Notes: generated by a model not told the origin, from the sequence alone. DNA of 64,000 bases from JAFEDN01 sp963697455 (GCA_963697455.1 CAVOOI010000015.1:1-64000); one strand, 5' to 3'. Shown: positions 25,983-34,411, counted from the stretch's first letter. Made by a program: numbers and translations.

Positions 25983-27275
25983 TTAGAAACTATATTGCAG
26001 CATGACTCGATTATAATAAAATGTTCCCTTGGCGGGATCGCCGGTTTGAATGCCTAAGCGATTGCGAATAGAGAGATCTTTTAAATATTTATATTGACTA
26101 TGCGCAAATGAATAACTCATATCAAAATCTGTTTCAGCAGTATCATGCACCTCAGGTTGCGTAAAATATTGAGCGAAACTAACTGATAACAGTAGGGCTT
26201 TTTCTAGCGCCGCGTAGCTGGCGGTAACTTTGTAGGCATCTCCGGACGATTTTTCGACAAGTCCCGCAATCATTGAAGTTGAATACAGTGGATCATCCGC
26301 ATAACCGGTGGTGTAAGGGGAGACGATATCACCATTTTTGAACGCGCCCGCTGCAGAAAATATTTGATTGAAACCCGCGGTTAATTTGGCATTATAGAAA
26401 ATCAAACCAGCTAGTAAACCATAACCGTTTGCATCGGCTTTGCCGCTGGAAACTTGTTGGAGAATATTGTCGCCGTCCCCGGATTCAGTAAATAATTGCG
26501 CGCCGATAAGTGGCCGCAAGTTGGGATCAGTATTAAAAACATATTGAGTATCATTGAAAAATAGTTTTCCAAAATCAAGAAATTGATAAGCCCAGGTTTG
26601 TGAATTTAAAGTATCGAGATTGAAATTTGCTCCCAATGCCCACGCGCCTTGGTCGGTGTCATCGCCTAATTTTGGAATAGGAGATCCTAAATTATTTTCA
26701 TTATATAAATTAGTTTTAGAGAAATTGTCAGCTATCCGGCTTTTAAATTCAAATGTGCGTAAAGCCGTAATCGTCCAATTTTTTTGCGGAGTCCATACCC
26801 CATACACGCCGCGATAAGTAGCCGGGATCATTCGCGAATCTCCAGCAGCCAGCCAGGGCGTGTTAATCAGTTGGTCGCCAACCCGAATAAACAATGGCGC
26901 TCTTTGATATTGGATATACGCTTGGCCAAGCACCCCGATATCTTTGCCGGGTAAGGTTGCATCCACTTTGGCCGGATTACTATTATTTAAACCCAATGAT
27001 TGAGCAGTATAGTAGGCGGCTCCAATTTGCAGCCCGGTAAAATTGGGTGCAGTTAAAATGCGAATATTGCCACCCAATGAATAAGCCGCCTGATCAAGTA
27101 CATTTGGATTGGAATAATCGCGAGTAAAATAAAAGCTGCGAATATCCCCATCTATTTGGGTTTTTTCCACAAAATCAAGGAAGTTATCATAGTGATAATC
27201 ATCCGCTAGAATAGGCCCACTTACGCAAAGAGTAATTGTAAAAATCTTTAACCCAAATAAAACTTTCTTAATCAT
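25983..27275 (-). CDS. OprD-type outer-membrane porin under PhoB control
   Basis: A 430-residue outer-membrane beta-barrel. A signal peptide (MIKKVLFGLKIFTITLCVSG, cut near ILADD) is followed by alternating strands and a C-terminal aromatic end YYNRVMLQYSF, the usual barrel-assembly signal. Features such as DGDIRSFYFTRDYSN, GGNIRILTAPNFTGLQIGAA and RVGDQLINTPWLAAGDSRMIPATYRG match the OprD family of specific porins. A Pho box with a correctly placed -10 lies upstream, so it is likely induced in phosphate starvation and may admit phosphate or phosphorylated compounds; family members usually carry amino acids or peptides, so the substrate is uncertain. It lies downstream of pstB, separated by repeats. 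Confidence 0.85.
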   Translation of the reverse strand: MIKKVLFGLKIFTITLCVSGPILADDYHYDNFLDFVEKTQIDGDIRSFYFTRDYSNPNVLDQAAYSLGGNIRILTAPNFTGLQIGAAYYTAQSLGLNNSNPAKVDATLPGKDIGVLGQAYIQYQRAPLFIRVGDQLINTPWLAAGDSRMIPATYRGVYGVWTPQKNWTITALRTFEFKSRIADNFSKTNLYNENNLGSPIPKLGDDTDQGAWALGANFNLDTLNSQTWAYQFLDFGKLFFNDTQYVFNTDPNLRPLIGAQLFTESGDGDNILQQVSSGKADANGYGLLAGLIFYNAKLTAGFNQIFSAAGAFKNGDIVSPYTTGYADDPLYSTSMIAGLVEKSSGDAYKVTASYAALEKALLLSVSFAQYFTQPEVHDTAETDFDMSYSFAHSQYKYLKDLSIRNRLGIQTGDPAKGTFYYNRVMLQYSF

Positions 27276-27310
27276 TTGTCACTTCGCCTCATTAAACTAA
27301 CTATGCGCTT

Positions 27311-27344
27311 ATACTAACAGCCAATTGTGGCAGGATAATGACAA
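27311..27344 (-). promoter_or_regulatory. Pho box and -10 box of the porin gene
   Basis: On the minus strand, half-sites TTGTCAT (27344-27338) and CTGCCAC (27333-27327) are spaced 11 bp start to start. Ten bases further is a -10 element TAGTAT (27316-27311). The arrangement is the same as at phoB and pstS. It predicts activation of the porin by PhoB. Confidence 0.8.
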
Positions 27345-27392
27345 TTTTAGATATATGGTCCTTCTATTCTGGATATTGAGCTAATTTGCAGA

Positions 27393-27551
27393 GTCAATAT
27401 TTTGCGTTATTGCCAAGGCGCTAACCAGCGGGGAGGGTGACGGCGGAGCCCTGTTCCCGAATTTGCGTTAGCAAATTCGGGAACAGGGCGCAGTCGGCAG
27501 GACCCGCAGGTGATTACCCGCGAACCCTTGGCGATAACGCAAAATATTGAC
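27393..27551. repeat. Palindromic element, family A (copy 1)
   Basis: Outer arms 27393-27418 and 27526-27551 (26 bp, one mismatch); a second perfect 19-bp hairpin at 27448-27466 / 27471-27489 lies in the middle. Between them are GCCAAGGCGCTAACCAGCGG and CGGCGGAGCC, which recur in the element at 43335-43486 (opposite orientation). The right end with its flank recurs at 32379-32443. The T-rich/A-rich ends CAATATTT resemble each other among copies while the remaining arm bases differ. The rest of the 367-base gap here holds the porin promoter and the repeat at 27589. Confidence 0.85.
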
Positions 27552-27588
27552 GGAGTTTGGATAAGAGCAGTACGGTATGAAGGGAATT

Positions 27589-27648
27589 CCTTGCGCGATG
27601 GAGATTCGTAAGGGGGAGAGCTGTCTTCAGCCGGAATTGTTGTTAACC
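27589..27648. repeat. Dispersed repeat, short copy
   Basis: CCTTGCGCGATGGAGATTCG, followed by TAAGGGGGAGA and GCTGTCTTCAGCCGGAATTG, recurs at 51715-51850, where about 75 extra bases separate the two halves. A fragment (CCAGGAAGCAATTCCCG) occurs at 23653-23669. The end runs into the last codons of pstB. Confidence 0.7.
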
Positions 27649-28407
27649 AATTTTTCCTGAAACAAAATCTTGAGTGGATTGATTCAGGGGCTGTGAAAAA
27701 ATAATCTCAGTTTTATTATGTTCGATTAATTTTCCTAAATACATATACCCTGTAAAATCAGAGATCCGTTTGGCCTGATGCATATTATGAGTGACAATGC
27801 AGATCGTGTAATCTTTTTTAAGCTCAATAATCAGTTCTTCAATATGCGCAGTTGAAATAGGGTCCAGCGCTGAAGTGGGTTCATCCAATAAAATGACTTG
27901 CGGTTTAACCGCGATAGCCCGCGCAATGCATAAACGCTGTTGTTGGCCTCCTGAAAGGCCGAGACCGCTGCGTTTCAAAATGTGTTTGACCTCATTCCAT
28001 AAAGCCGCTTTTTTTAAAGCCCATTCCACACGTTCAGCCATTTGACTACGATTTAATTTTTCATACAATCCTACGCCAAAGGCGATATTGTTAAAGATCG
28101 ACATTGGGAAAGGAGTAGGCTTTTGAAAAACCATTCCCACCTGACTACGCAACAAATTTAAATCTTGATGCGTAGCTAAAATATTATGCTCGTCTAAATA
28201 TATCGAACCCGTGGCGTGCTGACTATCGTAAATTTCATACATACGGTTAAAAGTACGCAGTAAAGTGGATTTACCACAGCCTGAAGGGCCGATCAGAGCG
28301 GTAATCGAGTGTTCAGGAATGTCCAGATCTATAGATTTTAAAGCGTGATACTTACCATAATAAAAATCTAAATCGCGGGTTTTAATCTTAATTTTATTAT
28401 TTTCCAT
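27643..28407 (-). CDS. pstB: Phosphate ABC transporter ATP-binding protein
   Basis: The ATPase of the high-affinity phosphate importer, 254 residues. Walker A GPSGCGKST (40-48), Q-loop VFQKPTPFPMSIF, signature LSGGQQQR (151-158), Walker B VILLDEPTSALD and switch His in IVTHNMHQA are complete. The PFPMSIF and NMHQAKRISD motifs are characteristic of PstB. It is the last gene of pstS-pstC-pstA-pstB; phoU, which usually follows, is absent, the next features being palindromic repeats and the porin. The C-terminus overlaps a dispersed repeat. Confidence 0.97.
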   Translation of the reverse strand: MENNKIKIKTRDLDFYYGKYHALKSIDLDIPEHSITALIGPSGCGKSTLLRTFNRMYEIYDSQHATGSIYLDEHNILATHQDLNLLRSQVGMVFQKPTPFPMSIFNNIAFGVGLYEKLNRSQMAERVEWALKKAALWNEVKHILKRSGLGLSGGQQQRLCIARAIAVKPQVILLDEPTSALDPISTAHIEELIIELKKDYTICIVTHNMHQAKRISDFTGYMYLGKLIEHNKTEIIFSQPLNQSTQDFVSGKIG

Positions 28408-28416
28408 AAACCCTCA

Positions 28417-29265
28417 TTATGTTAGTGGTGGCTTTTGTTTGCAAACCAAGCGGACTATGATATTCAGTCCTAATATGCAACTGGTAATCAGCAAAGCCCC
28501 TGTCCAGGCAAGCTGCTGCCAATCCGTATAAGGACTGGTAGCATATTGAAATATTACCAACGGCAGATTGGCCAAAGGGTGATTCATATCCGTACTCCAG
28601 AACTGATTATTTAGCGCGGTAAACAGCAGCGGCGCAGTTTCCCCGCTGATACGAGCTAATGCCAAAAGAATTCCAGTCATTACACCAGTGCGAGCTACGC
28701 GCAAGACCACATAAACAATTACTTTCCATCGCGCTGCGCCCAGAGCGAAGGCTGATTCGCGCAGCCAGTTAGGAACCAATAAAAACATATCTTCAGTAGT
28801 GCGCACGATAATGGGAATAACCAGTAAAGCCAGCGCCGCAGAACCAGCCCAGCCGGAAAAATGTCCCATCCTGATGACCATTAACTGGTAAATAAATAGA
28901 CCCAATAGAATAGATGGAATGCTGAGGAGAATATCATTTACCAATCTAATTGCTTTAGCCAAGCGTTGATTTTTGCCAAACTCCGCTAAATAAGTGCCGA
29001 TCATCAGTCCTACAGGGACACCAATCAGAAGCGCAAAACCAATCATCATCGCACTACCTATAATTGCATTTTTTAGCCCACCTAAACTACCGCTTGGCTG
29101 AGTGTTTTGAGTGAAAATCGCTAGTGAAAGTCCAGGTAAGCCGTTTTTTAATAATGTGAATAAGATCCATATCAGGCAAGCTAAACCCGTCGCCACGGCT
29201 AGCGTGGCTAAAGATAGACAGAACCAATTTACCAAACGTCTTTTAAAATAGAGTAAAGACATCAT
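28417..29265 (-). CDS. pstA: Phosphate ABC transporter permease PstA
   Basis: A 282-residue inner-membrane permease with six membrane helices and the EAA-like cytoplasmic loop (LRESAFALGAARWKVIVYVVL) that docks on PstB. The motif RISGETAPLLFTALNNQFW near residue 205 is typical of PstA and includes the conserved Glu/Arg region needed for phosphate passage. It lies one base from pstC and nine from pstB, so the four genes are one operon. Length is typical of the family (E. coli 296). Confidence 0.96.
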   Translation of the reverse strand: MMSLLYFKRRLVNWFCLSLATLAVATGLACLIWILFTLLKNGLPGLSLAIFTQNTQPSGSLGGLKNAIIGSAMMIGFALLIGVPVGLMIGTYLAEFGKNQRLAKAIRLVNDILLSIPSILLGLFIYQLMVIRMGHFSGWAGSAALALLVIPIIVRTTEDMFLLVPNWLRESAFALGAARWKVIVYVVLRVARTGVMTGILLALARISGETAPLLFTALNNQFWSTDMNHPLANLPLVIFQYATSPYTDWQQLAWTGALLITSCILGLNIIVRLVCKQKPPLT

Positions 29266-29266
29266 T

Positions 29267-30205
29267 TTATTTCAATCCACGTAGAAAAATTTTTGACGAA
29301 AAAAATACTAGTAAAGTGATCCCAAACAAAATCAACCCCAGTTCATTCAGCGAAGAGATGTACATTTTGCCGGTGGCCTCACTAAATTCATTAGCCAACA
29401 CGGAAGAAATACTGGCGCCAGGCATAAATATAGAATTAAATAATTGATGAGAATTGCCGATTACAAAAGCCACCGCCATGGTTTCGCCTAAGGCTCTGCC
29501 CAAACCTAAAATTATTCCGCCAATAACGCTATTTTTGCAGTAGGGCAGCATAATGTTTCTAGCAACCTCCCATTTGGTAGCGCCTAAACCGTAAGCTGAT
29601 TCTTTTAGCAGATTTGGGACGATTTCAAAGCTATCGCGCATCACTGAAGTCATAAACGGGATCACCATAATACTGAGTACTACTCCTGCAGTCATAATTC
29701 CGATGCCTAGCGGTGGTCCGCTAAAAAAAGGGCCAATGAATGCAATTGGACTTAAATGACTACTTACCCAAGGTTGAAAGCTATCTGAAAATACCGGCGC
29801 CAACACAAATAATCCCCACATACCATAAATAATGCTGGGAATACCGGCTAATAGTTCAATCAAAATGCGCAAGCTTTGCTTCAAAAAAACCGGACAGATT
29901 TCAGTGAGAAATAAGGCGATCCCAAAACTCACTGGAATGCCGATCAGCATAGCAATTAACGCGGTGGCTAACGTACCTAATACCGGCGCTAAAGCCCCAA
30001 AATTTTCAGTGATAGGGTTCCATTCAGAAGTGGTTAAGAAATGCAGGCCAAATTTTTGCAGGCTGGGGAGACTGCTATGATAAAACGTAAAGACCATTAG
30101 TAAAGAAATGATCAATAAAATAAGCGAAAAAGCTGCCGCTGTGCCCCTGAATATCACATCTATCCGGTGTTGATTTTTAAATGTGGTATTGAGGGGCCGG
30201 GCCAT
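29267..30205 (-). CDS. pstC: Phosphate ABC transporter permease PstC
   Basis: A 312-residue inner-membrane permease, partner of PstA. It has an N-terminal membrane helix (residues about 20-45), then the BPD_transp_1 domain with LLAGIPSIIYGMWGLFVLAP and the loop LLKESAYGLGATKWEVARNI, which contacts the ATPase. LGRALGETMAVAFVIGNSHQ near 235-255 is a PstC hallmark. It starts one base after pstS ends and is followed by pstA after one base. Confidence 0.96.
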   Translation of the reverse strand: MARPLNTTFKNQHRIDVIFRGTAAAFSLILLIISLLMVFTFYHSSLPSLQKFGLHFLTTSEWNPITENFGALAPVLGTLATALIAMLIGIPVSFGIALFLTEICPVFLKQSLRILIELLAGIPSIIYGMWGLFVLAPVFSDSFQPWVSSHLSPIAFIGPFFSGPPLGIGIMTAGVVLSIMVIPFMTSVMRDSFEIVPNLLKESAYGLGATKWEVARNIMLPYCKNSVIGGIILGLGRALGETMAVAFVIGNSHQLFNSIFMPGASISSVLANEFSEATGKMYISSLNELGLILFGITLLVFFSSKIFLRGLK

Positions 30206-30206
30206 A

Positions 30207-31226
30207 CTATTTACCAGGAGTGAATTTAAATTGAGTAAGCCAATCGTTTTGAATTAGTTTAATTACTTCAGCCGGTAATGGTACGTAATCTAATTTTTTG
30301 GCGGCATCGTTGCCATTCGTCAAAGCCCAATTAAAAAACTGCAGGACTGCAGTGGTTTGTTGCGGGTTACTAGGCTGGGTATTCAACAGAATAAATGTAG
30401 CGCCCACTATTGGCCAGCTTTCTGCGCCGGGCTCATTGGTGAGAATTTCCGCGAAATGATTTTTAACATCCCAATGCGCATATTTCGCTGCAGCTTCGAA
30501 CGAAGATAAAGAAGGCGAAACTGGGTGTCCGGATTGATTTTGCAGGAGCGCAAAAGTCAAATGATTTTGTTCGGCATAAGCATACTCAACATAGCCGATA
30601 CTGCCTTTGATGCGTTGCACATAGGAAGTAACTCCTTCATTGCCCTTACCGCCCACTCCGGCAGGCCATGCAACCGCAGTGTCTGAACCGACCTGAGTTT
30701 GCCAAGCTGAACTGACATCGCTCAAATAATGAGTGAATAAAAATGTAGTTCCAGAGCCATCTGAACGGTGAATAACCGTAATAGATTGTTTAGGCAAAGT
30801 CAGGTTGGGATTCAACGCGCTGATTTTGGGGTCGTTCCATTGCGTAATTTTACCTAAATAAATATCTGCAAGTATGGGCCCTGAAAGCACCAAGGTTTTT
30901 GACAGGCCAGATAGATTAACGACGGTAACCACTCCGCCAACTACGGTAGGAAATTGGGTGAGTTGGTTTTTTTGCAGTTCAGCATTGGATAATGGTTTAT
31001 CTGACGCGCCGAAATCAACGGTTTTTGCCTGGATTTGTTGGATGCCGCCGCCGGAACCGATGGGCTGATAATTTACGTTAACCCCGGTCTGTTGTTGATA
31101 GTTTTCCGCCCATTTAACGTAAAGCGGGTAGGGGAAAGTGGCGCCAGCTCCGGTAATAGTGGGCGAGTTAGCGAATCCAGGTAGAGTGACCAGCGCCAAG
31201 CTGGCCATTATAGTACGTTTAATCAT
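30207..31226 (-). CDS. pstS: Periplasmic phosphate-binding protein PstS
   Basis: The periplasmic receptor of the phosphate importer. The start at 31226 gives a 339-residue precursor with signal peptide MIKRTIMASLALVTLPGFAN; an upstream extension reaches into the Pho box region and is not used. AGGAG lies eight bases upstream. Family motifs: ITGAGATFPYPLYVKWAENY at the mature N-terminus, QPIGSGGGIQQI and FGASDKPL, and the phosphate-binding HRSDGSGTTFLFTHYLS. It is the first gene of pstSCAB and is preceded by a near-ideal Pho box, so it should be strongly induced by phosphate limitation. Confidence 0.97.
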   Translation of the reverse strand: MIKRTIMASLALVTLPGFANSPTITGAGATFPYPLYVKWAENYQQQTGVNVNYQPIGSGGGIQQIQAKTVDFGASDKPLSNAELQKNQLTQFPTVVGGVVTVVNLSGLSKTLVLSGPILADIYLGKITQWNDPKISALNPNLTLPKQSITVIHRSDGSGTTFLFTHYLSDVSSAWQTQVGSDTAVAWPAGVGGKGNEGVTSYVQRIKGSIGYVEYAYAEQNHLTFALLQNQSGHPVSPSLSSFEAAAKYAHWDVKNHFAEILTNEPGAESWPIVGATFILLNTQPSNPQQTTAVLQFFNWALTNGNDAAKKLDYVPLPAEVIKLIQNDWLTQFKFTPGK

Positions 31227-31263
31227 GCGTAGACTCCTGCAAATGAAAATAGATTTGATAGGA

Positions 31264-31297
31264 AGTCTAAAGCAGATTAATGACAACCTGATGACAA
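31264..31297 (-). promoter_or_regulatory. Pho box and -10 box of pstSCAB
   Basis: Reading the minus strand, TTGTCAT-CAGG-TTGTCAT (31297-31280) gives two identical half-sites 11 bp apart. Ten bases later comes TAGACT (31269-31264) as -10. It is the closest match to the known consensus of the three Pho boxes in this window. Transcription would start about 30 bases before the pstS ATG. Confidence 0.9.
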
Positions 31298-31306
31298 CAA
31301 TAATTT

Positions 31307-31735
31307 TTAAACGATAGTTAAGCGAACGTCGATATTGCCACGAGTTGCATTGGAATAAGGGCAAACATGATGATGAGCTTGGTCCGCTAATTTCTGAACT
31401 GTAGCGCGATCTACCCCGGGCAAAGAGATTTGTAACTCTACCTCCAAACCAAAACCATTCGCGATCGGCCCAATTCCTACAATAGCGGTTACGGTTGAGT
31501 CGGCGGGAATCGCCAATTTTTCTTTTGACGCCACGAATTTGATTGCGCTCAGAAAACAGGCCGAATAGCCGGCTGCAAACAATTGTTCGGGATTAGTCCC
31601 TGCGCTGCCAGTCCCGCCCATTTCTTTGGGAACGGCTAATTTTACATCTAATATGTTATCAGCGGAGACCGCCTTCCCATCTCGTCCGCCGGTGGCTGTC
31701 ACTTTGGCCCGATAAAGAATCTTTTCAATACTCAT
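31307..31735 (-). CDS. ohr: Organic hydroperoxide resistance protein (Ohr/OsmC family)
   Basis: A 142-residue Ohr-type thiol peroxidase that reduces organic and fatty-acid hydroperoxides with lipoyl or thiol donors. The two catalytic cysteines are Cys60 in QLFAAGYSACFLSA and Cys125 in HHHVCPYSNATRG. The start MSIEKILYRAKVTATGGRDG at 31735 is used because AGGAG lies seven bases before it; a longer frame would overlap the upstream gene. It follows a thioredoxin-fold gene after ten bases, which may supply electrons or simply share regulation. Confidence 0.93.
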   Translation of the reverse strand: MSIEKILYRAKVTATGGRDGKAVSADNILDVKLAVPKEMGGTGSAGTNPEQLFAAGYSACFLSAIKFVASKEKLAIPADSTVTAIVGIGPIANGFGLEVELQISLPGVDRATVQKLADQAHHHVCPYSNATRGNIDVRLTIV

Positions 31736-31745
31736 GCAGTTCTCC

Positions 31746-32303
31746 TTAAGGTTTCTTCCATTTAATATTACAACCCATGCTTGGTGCTTGCTCAATGCTG
31801 AGCGGTTTTTTCGCCAATATGCAATCTAAAGCAGCAGATAAATCTTTGCCGGTAACTGGAATAGTAGTGCCGGGCCGGGAGTCATCAAAGCGCCCCCGGT
31901 AAACTAACCCATTTTCATCGAATATAAAAAAATCGGGAGTACAAGCAGCGTGATAAGCTTTAGCAACGTCTTGTGATTCATCGTACAAATAAGGAAACGG
32001 ATAATGCAGTTCCTTGGCCAATTGACCCATTTTTTCTGGGCTATCATCTGGATAATTTATAATATCGTTTGAGCTGATCGCAATAAATTTCACACCTTTT
32101 GGCTGATAAGTGTTGGCGACTTTCACTAACTGATTTTGTATATGCACTACAAAGGGGCAGTGATTGCAGATAAACATTATGACTGTCGCCACCGGTGATT
32201 TCAGTTCAGATAATGATAAAGTTTTACCGGAAAGAGTATCGGGCAAACTAAAATCAGGAGCTTTGGTACCCAAAGCCAACATACTGGAAGCGGTCAAAGC
32301 CAT
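31746..32303 (-). CDS. Thioredoxin-fold redox protein (AhpC/TSA-like)
   Basis: A 185-residue protein with an AhpC/TSA fold starting APDFSLPDTLSGKTLSLSEL. The active site is FICNHCPFV (Cys46, Cys49), a CxxC rather than a single peroxidatic Cys, so it is more likely a reductase or TlpA/ResA-like oxidoreductase than a peroxidase. A C-terminal SMGCNIKWK adds a third cysteine conserved in this subgroup of bacterial thioredoxin-family proteins. No signal peptide, so cytoplasmic. It forms a likely operon with ohr downstream. Confidence 0.82.
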   Translation of the reverse strand: MALTASSMLALGTKAPDFSLPDTLSGKTLSLSELKSPVATVIMFICNHCPFVVHIQNQLVKVANTYQPKGVKFIAISSNDIINYPDDSPEKMGQLAKELHYPFPYLYDESQDVAKAYHAACTPDFFIFDENGLVYRGRFDDSRPGTTIPVTGKDLSAALDCILAKKPLSIEQAPSMGCNIKWKKP

Positions 32304-32378
32304 ACTTTACTCCTATCAAAAATACTCATTATACCCAGTATATTATAGCAAGTCACAGGCCGATAAGGGTTTACGTAT

Positions 32379-32443
32379 ATATGGTGATTACTCGCGAACC
32401 CTTGGCGGCGAGAAATATTGATGGGATTTGGGCAGGAGCTGTG
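32379..32443. repeat. Partial copy of palindromic element family A
   Basis: GGTGATTACTCGCGAACCCT, then TGGCG, AAATATTGATGGGATTTGGG and CAGGAGCTG align with the right end and flank of the element at 27393-27551 (from about 27509 to 27573). Only one arm is present, so it is a truncated or half copy. It lies in the promoter region of the chagasin-like gene. Confidence 0.7.
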
Positions 32444-32509
32444 AATAGGGGATCGCTAAAATTTGATGATTTTGGTACATTATGCGCTCATGATTTGGAG
32501 GATCTTTTG

Positions 32510-32923
32510 ATGTCTAGGTTTAAAAAAATATGCATATTTAATTTATTAATAGTTATGGCAGGCTGGCTGATTTCATTTTGCGCCTTAGCAAATGAGCCGG
32601 TTTATTCTGATCCTGCTCAGCCTATCGTGGTCAGGCCATCTGCAACTGTGATCTATGTACGGTTACCGGAGAATCCGAGTACGGGTTATCAGTGGGCAGT
32701 GATTAAATACGACCCGGCTTATCTTCAAGCGCCAGTGAGTCATTACACCCCTGGTCGCCGGGATTTAATTGGAGCGCCTGGTTATAGAGTGTGGCAGTTT
32801 ACATTTAAGCAAGCTGCTTTTAAAACTTTACATAAAACTGCCGTTATTTTAGAGTATAAGCGGCCCTGGGAAAAATCTGCCGTTAAAACCCAGATCGTCA
32901 CTTTCACTGTTCAATCCAAATGA
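32510..32923 (+). CDS. Chagasin-like cysteine protease inhibitor (MEROPS I42)
   Basis: The start at 32510 has GGAGG eight bases upstream and gives 137 residues with a signal peptide (basic start MSRFKKI, hydrophobic NLLIVMAGWLISFCALA). The mature part shows the three inhibitor loops of the chagasin family: ENPSTGYQW (the NPTTG loop), GAPGYRVWQF and YKRPWEKS (RPW loop). Such proteins bind papain-like cysteine proteases; in bacteria they may protect against host proteases or control own enzymes. The stop overlaps a possible ATG of the SDR gene. Location is periplasm or outside the cell. Confidence 0.82.
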   Translation: MSRFKKICIFNLLIVMAGWLISFCALANEPVYSDPAQPIVVRPSATVIYVRLPENPSTGYQWAVIKYDPAYLQAPVSHYTPGRRDLIGAPGYRVWQFTFKQAAFKTLHKTAVILEYKRPWEKSAVKTQIVTFTVQSK

Positions 32924-33711
32924 GAAATTTTATGACCTGTCAAGGGAAAAAAGTATTGATTACCGGCGCTTCCAATGGCATTGGCCGCGCTTGCGCGGAA
33001 CGTTTTGCTAAAGAAGGCGCAGAGTTAATTTTATGTGGCCGAAATTCACAGCGTCTGCAAAAAGTGATCGATAGTATCACTAAAACCTGTTATACCAAAA
33101 TATTGCCATTGGTATTTGATATTACCGATGCCCAGGCCGTAGAACAATCTTTAACGAGCTTGCCCCCAGAGTGGCAAGATATCGATATCTTAATTAATAA
33201 CGCCGGCATGGCTTTAGGTTATGATAAATTGTTTGCTGGGAATTTGCAGGAGTGGGATAAGGTAATCGATACCAATATTAAAGGCGTAGTTTATATGACC
33301 CGCTTTGTTGCCGCTAATATGGTAAAGCGCCAACAAGGTCATATCATCAACGTTGGTTCTATTTCCAGCCGGCAAACCTATTCTGGAGGCAGCGTTTATT
33401 GCGCCACAAAATTTGCCGTGCGTGGTTTAACCGATACCTTACGTATGGATTTGCATGGTACCTCAGTGCGGGTTTCCCTAATTGATCCGGGTTTAGTGCA
33501 AACAGATTTTTTCGATGTGCGGCTTCAAGGTGATAAAAGTAAAATAGAAGCGCTATTTGCTGGGATGACGCCATTGCAACCTGAAGATGTTGCCGACTCC
33601 GTAGTATATTGCGCCACTCGGCCTGCGCACGTTTGTATTCAAGAAATTACCGTGATGCCGACCGATCAAACCGCTGGTTCAATGATCTATCGTAGAAAAA
33701 CTGATGAATAA
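32920..33711 (+). CDS. Short-chain dehydrogenase/reductase, YdfG-like
   Basis: A 263-residue classical SDR. The cofactor motif TGASNGIG (near residue 15), NNAG (near 92), catalytic Ser in GSISS and YCATK (Tyr-Lys) are all intact; the Arg-rich CGRNSQRL after strand 2 points to NADP. The overall pattern (TNIKGVVYMTR, VRVSLIDPGLVQTDFF, VVYCATRPAHVCIQEI) resembles YdfG-type 3-hydroxy-acid/serine dehydrogenases. The first ATG overlaps the previous stop and a second ATG is four codons later; either is possible. It overlaps trhO by eight bases. Confidence 0.88.
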   Translation: MRNFMTCQGKKVLITGASNGIGRACAERFAKEGAELILCGRNSQRLQKVIDSITKTCYTKILPLVFDITDAQAVEQSLTSLPPEWQDIDILINNAGMALGYDKLFAGNLQEWDKVIDTNIKGVVYMTRFVAANMVKRQQGHIINVGSISSRQTYSGGSVYCATKFAVRGLTDTLRMDLHGTSVRVSLIDPGLVQTDFFDVRLQGDKSKIEALFAGMTPLQPEDVADSVVYCATRPAHVCIQEITVMPTDQTAGSMIYRRKTDE

Positions 33712-34411
33712 TCAACCGATAATTAATATTACCACCTATCGTTTCGTGTCGTTGCTGGAACAGCAATTGCTGGATTGGCAGAGGCTGTTTAAGAATAAAG
33801 CGCTGACTTGCGGTTTAAAAGGAACTATTTTACTGAGCCAAGAGGGTATTAATTTATTTTTAGCAGGCGCTTCCGAAAATGTGACGATTTTTCGCGACTT
33901 TCTCCAACAGTTTCCTGAACTCAATGATTTAACTTACCGAGAAAGCTGGTCTGATCACCAGCCGTTTAAACGTTTGTTAGTGCGCTTGAAGAAAGAAATT
34001 ATCTCCATGGGCCGTGCGCATATCCAGCCTGAAAATGAAACGGTTCCTTATATTGAACCGGAGATTCTGCATGAATGGTATCAACAAGGACGCAAAATGC
34101 TGGTGTTGGATACGCGCAATCAATATGAAGTTGAATGTGGCACGTTTGCAGAAGCATTGGATTTGAAATTAAAAAATTTCCGCAGTTTTCCTGACGCCGC
34201 TATGGAATTGCCGGCTGAAGCCAGGCAGATGCCAGTCGTTACTTTTTGCACTGGCGGTATCCGTTGTGAAAAAGCCGCATTATGGTTACATAAGCAAGGT
34301 TATGAGCAGGTTTATCAATTGCGCGGCGGCATTTTAAATTATTTTGAGCAATGCGGCAGAGATTATTTTCATGGTGATTGTTTTGTGTTTGATGAAAGAG
34401 TAACAGTATAA
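33704..34411 (+). CDS. trhO: tRNA uridine(34) hydroxylase (rhodanese-like), short form
   Basis: UPF0176/TrhO proteins hydroxylate uridine 34 of tRNAs to 5-hydroxyuridine. The 235-residue protein has the N-terminal acylphosphatase-like domain (1-95; ITTYRFVSL, KGTILLSQEGINLFLAG) and the rhodanese domain (about 125-225) with catalytic Cys182 in VVTFCTGGIRCEKAALWL. Many homologues have a further Cys-rich C-terminal segment of 50-100 residues; here the protein ends soon after DYFHGDCFVFDERVTV, as in shorter members. Overlap with the SDR gene and 20-base spacing to def suggest an operon. Confidence 0.88.
   Translation: MNNQPIINITTYRFVSLLEQQLLDWQRLFKNKALTCGLKGTILLSQEGINLFLAGASENVTIFRDFLQQFPELNDLTYRESWSDHQPFKRLLVRLKKEIISMGRAHIQPENETVPYIEPEILHEWYQQGRKMLVLDTRNQYEVECGTFAEALDLKLKNFRSFPDAAMELPAEARQMPVVTFCTGGIRCEKAALWLHKQGYEQVYQLRGGILNYFEQCGRDYFHGDCFVFDERVTV

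Noticed and set aside
27393..27551. CRISPR-like or riboswitch interpretation of the long palindrome
   Set aside because: There is no direct repeat/spacer pattern, and the element occurs in both orientations and not consistently before one kind of gene.
31227..31364. N-terminal extension of PstS
   Set aside because: It would run through the Pho box and -10 element and would precede the true signal peptide; the AGGAG site belongs to the ATG at 31226.
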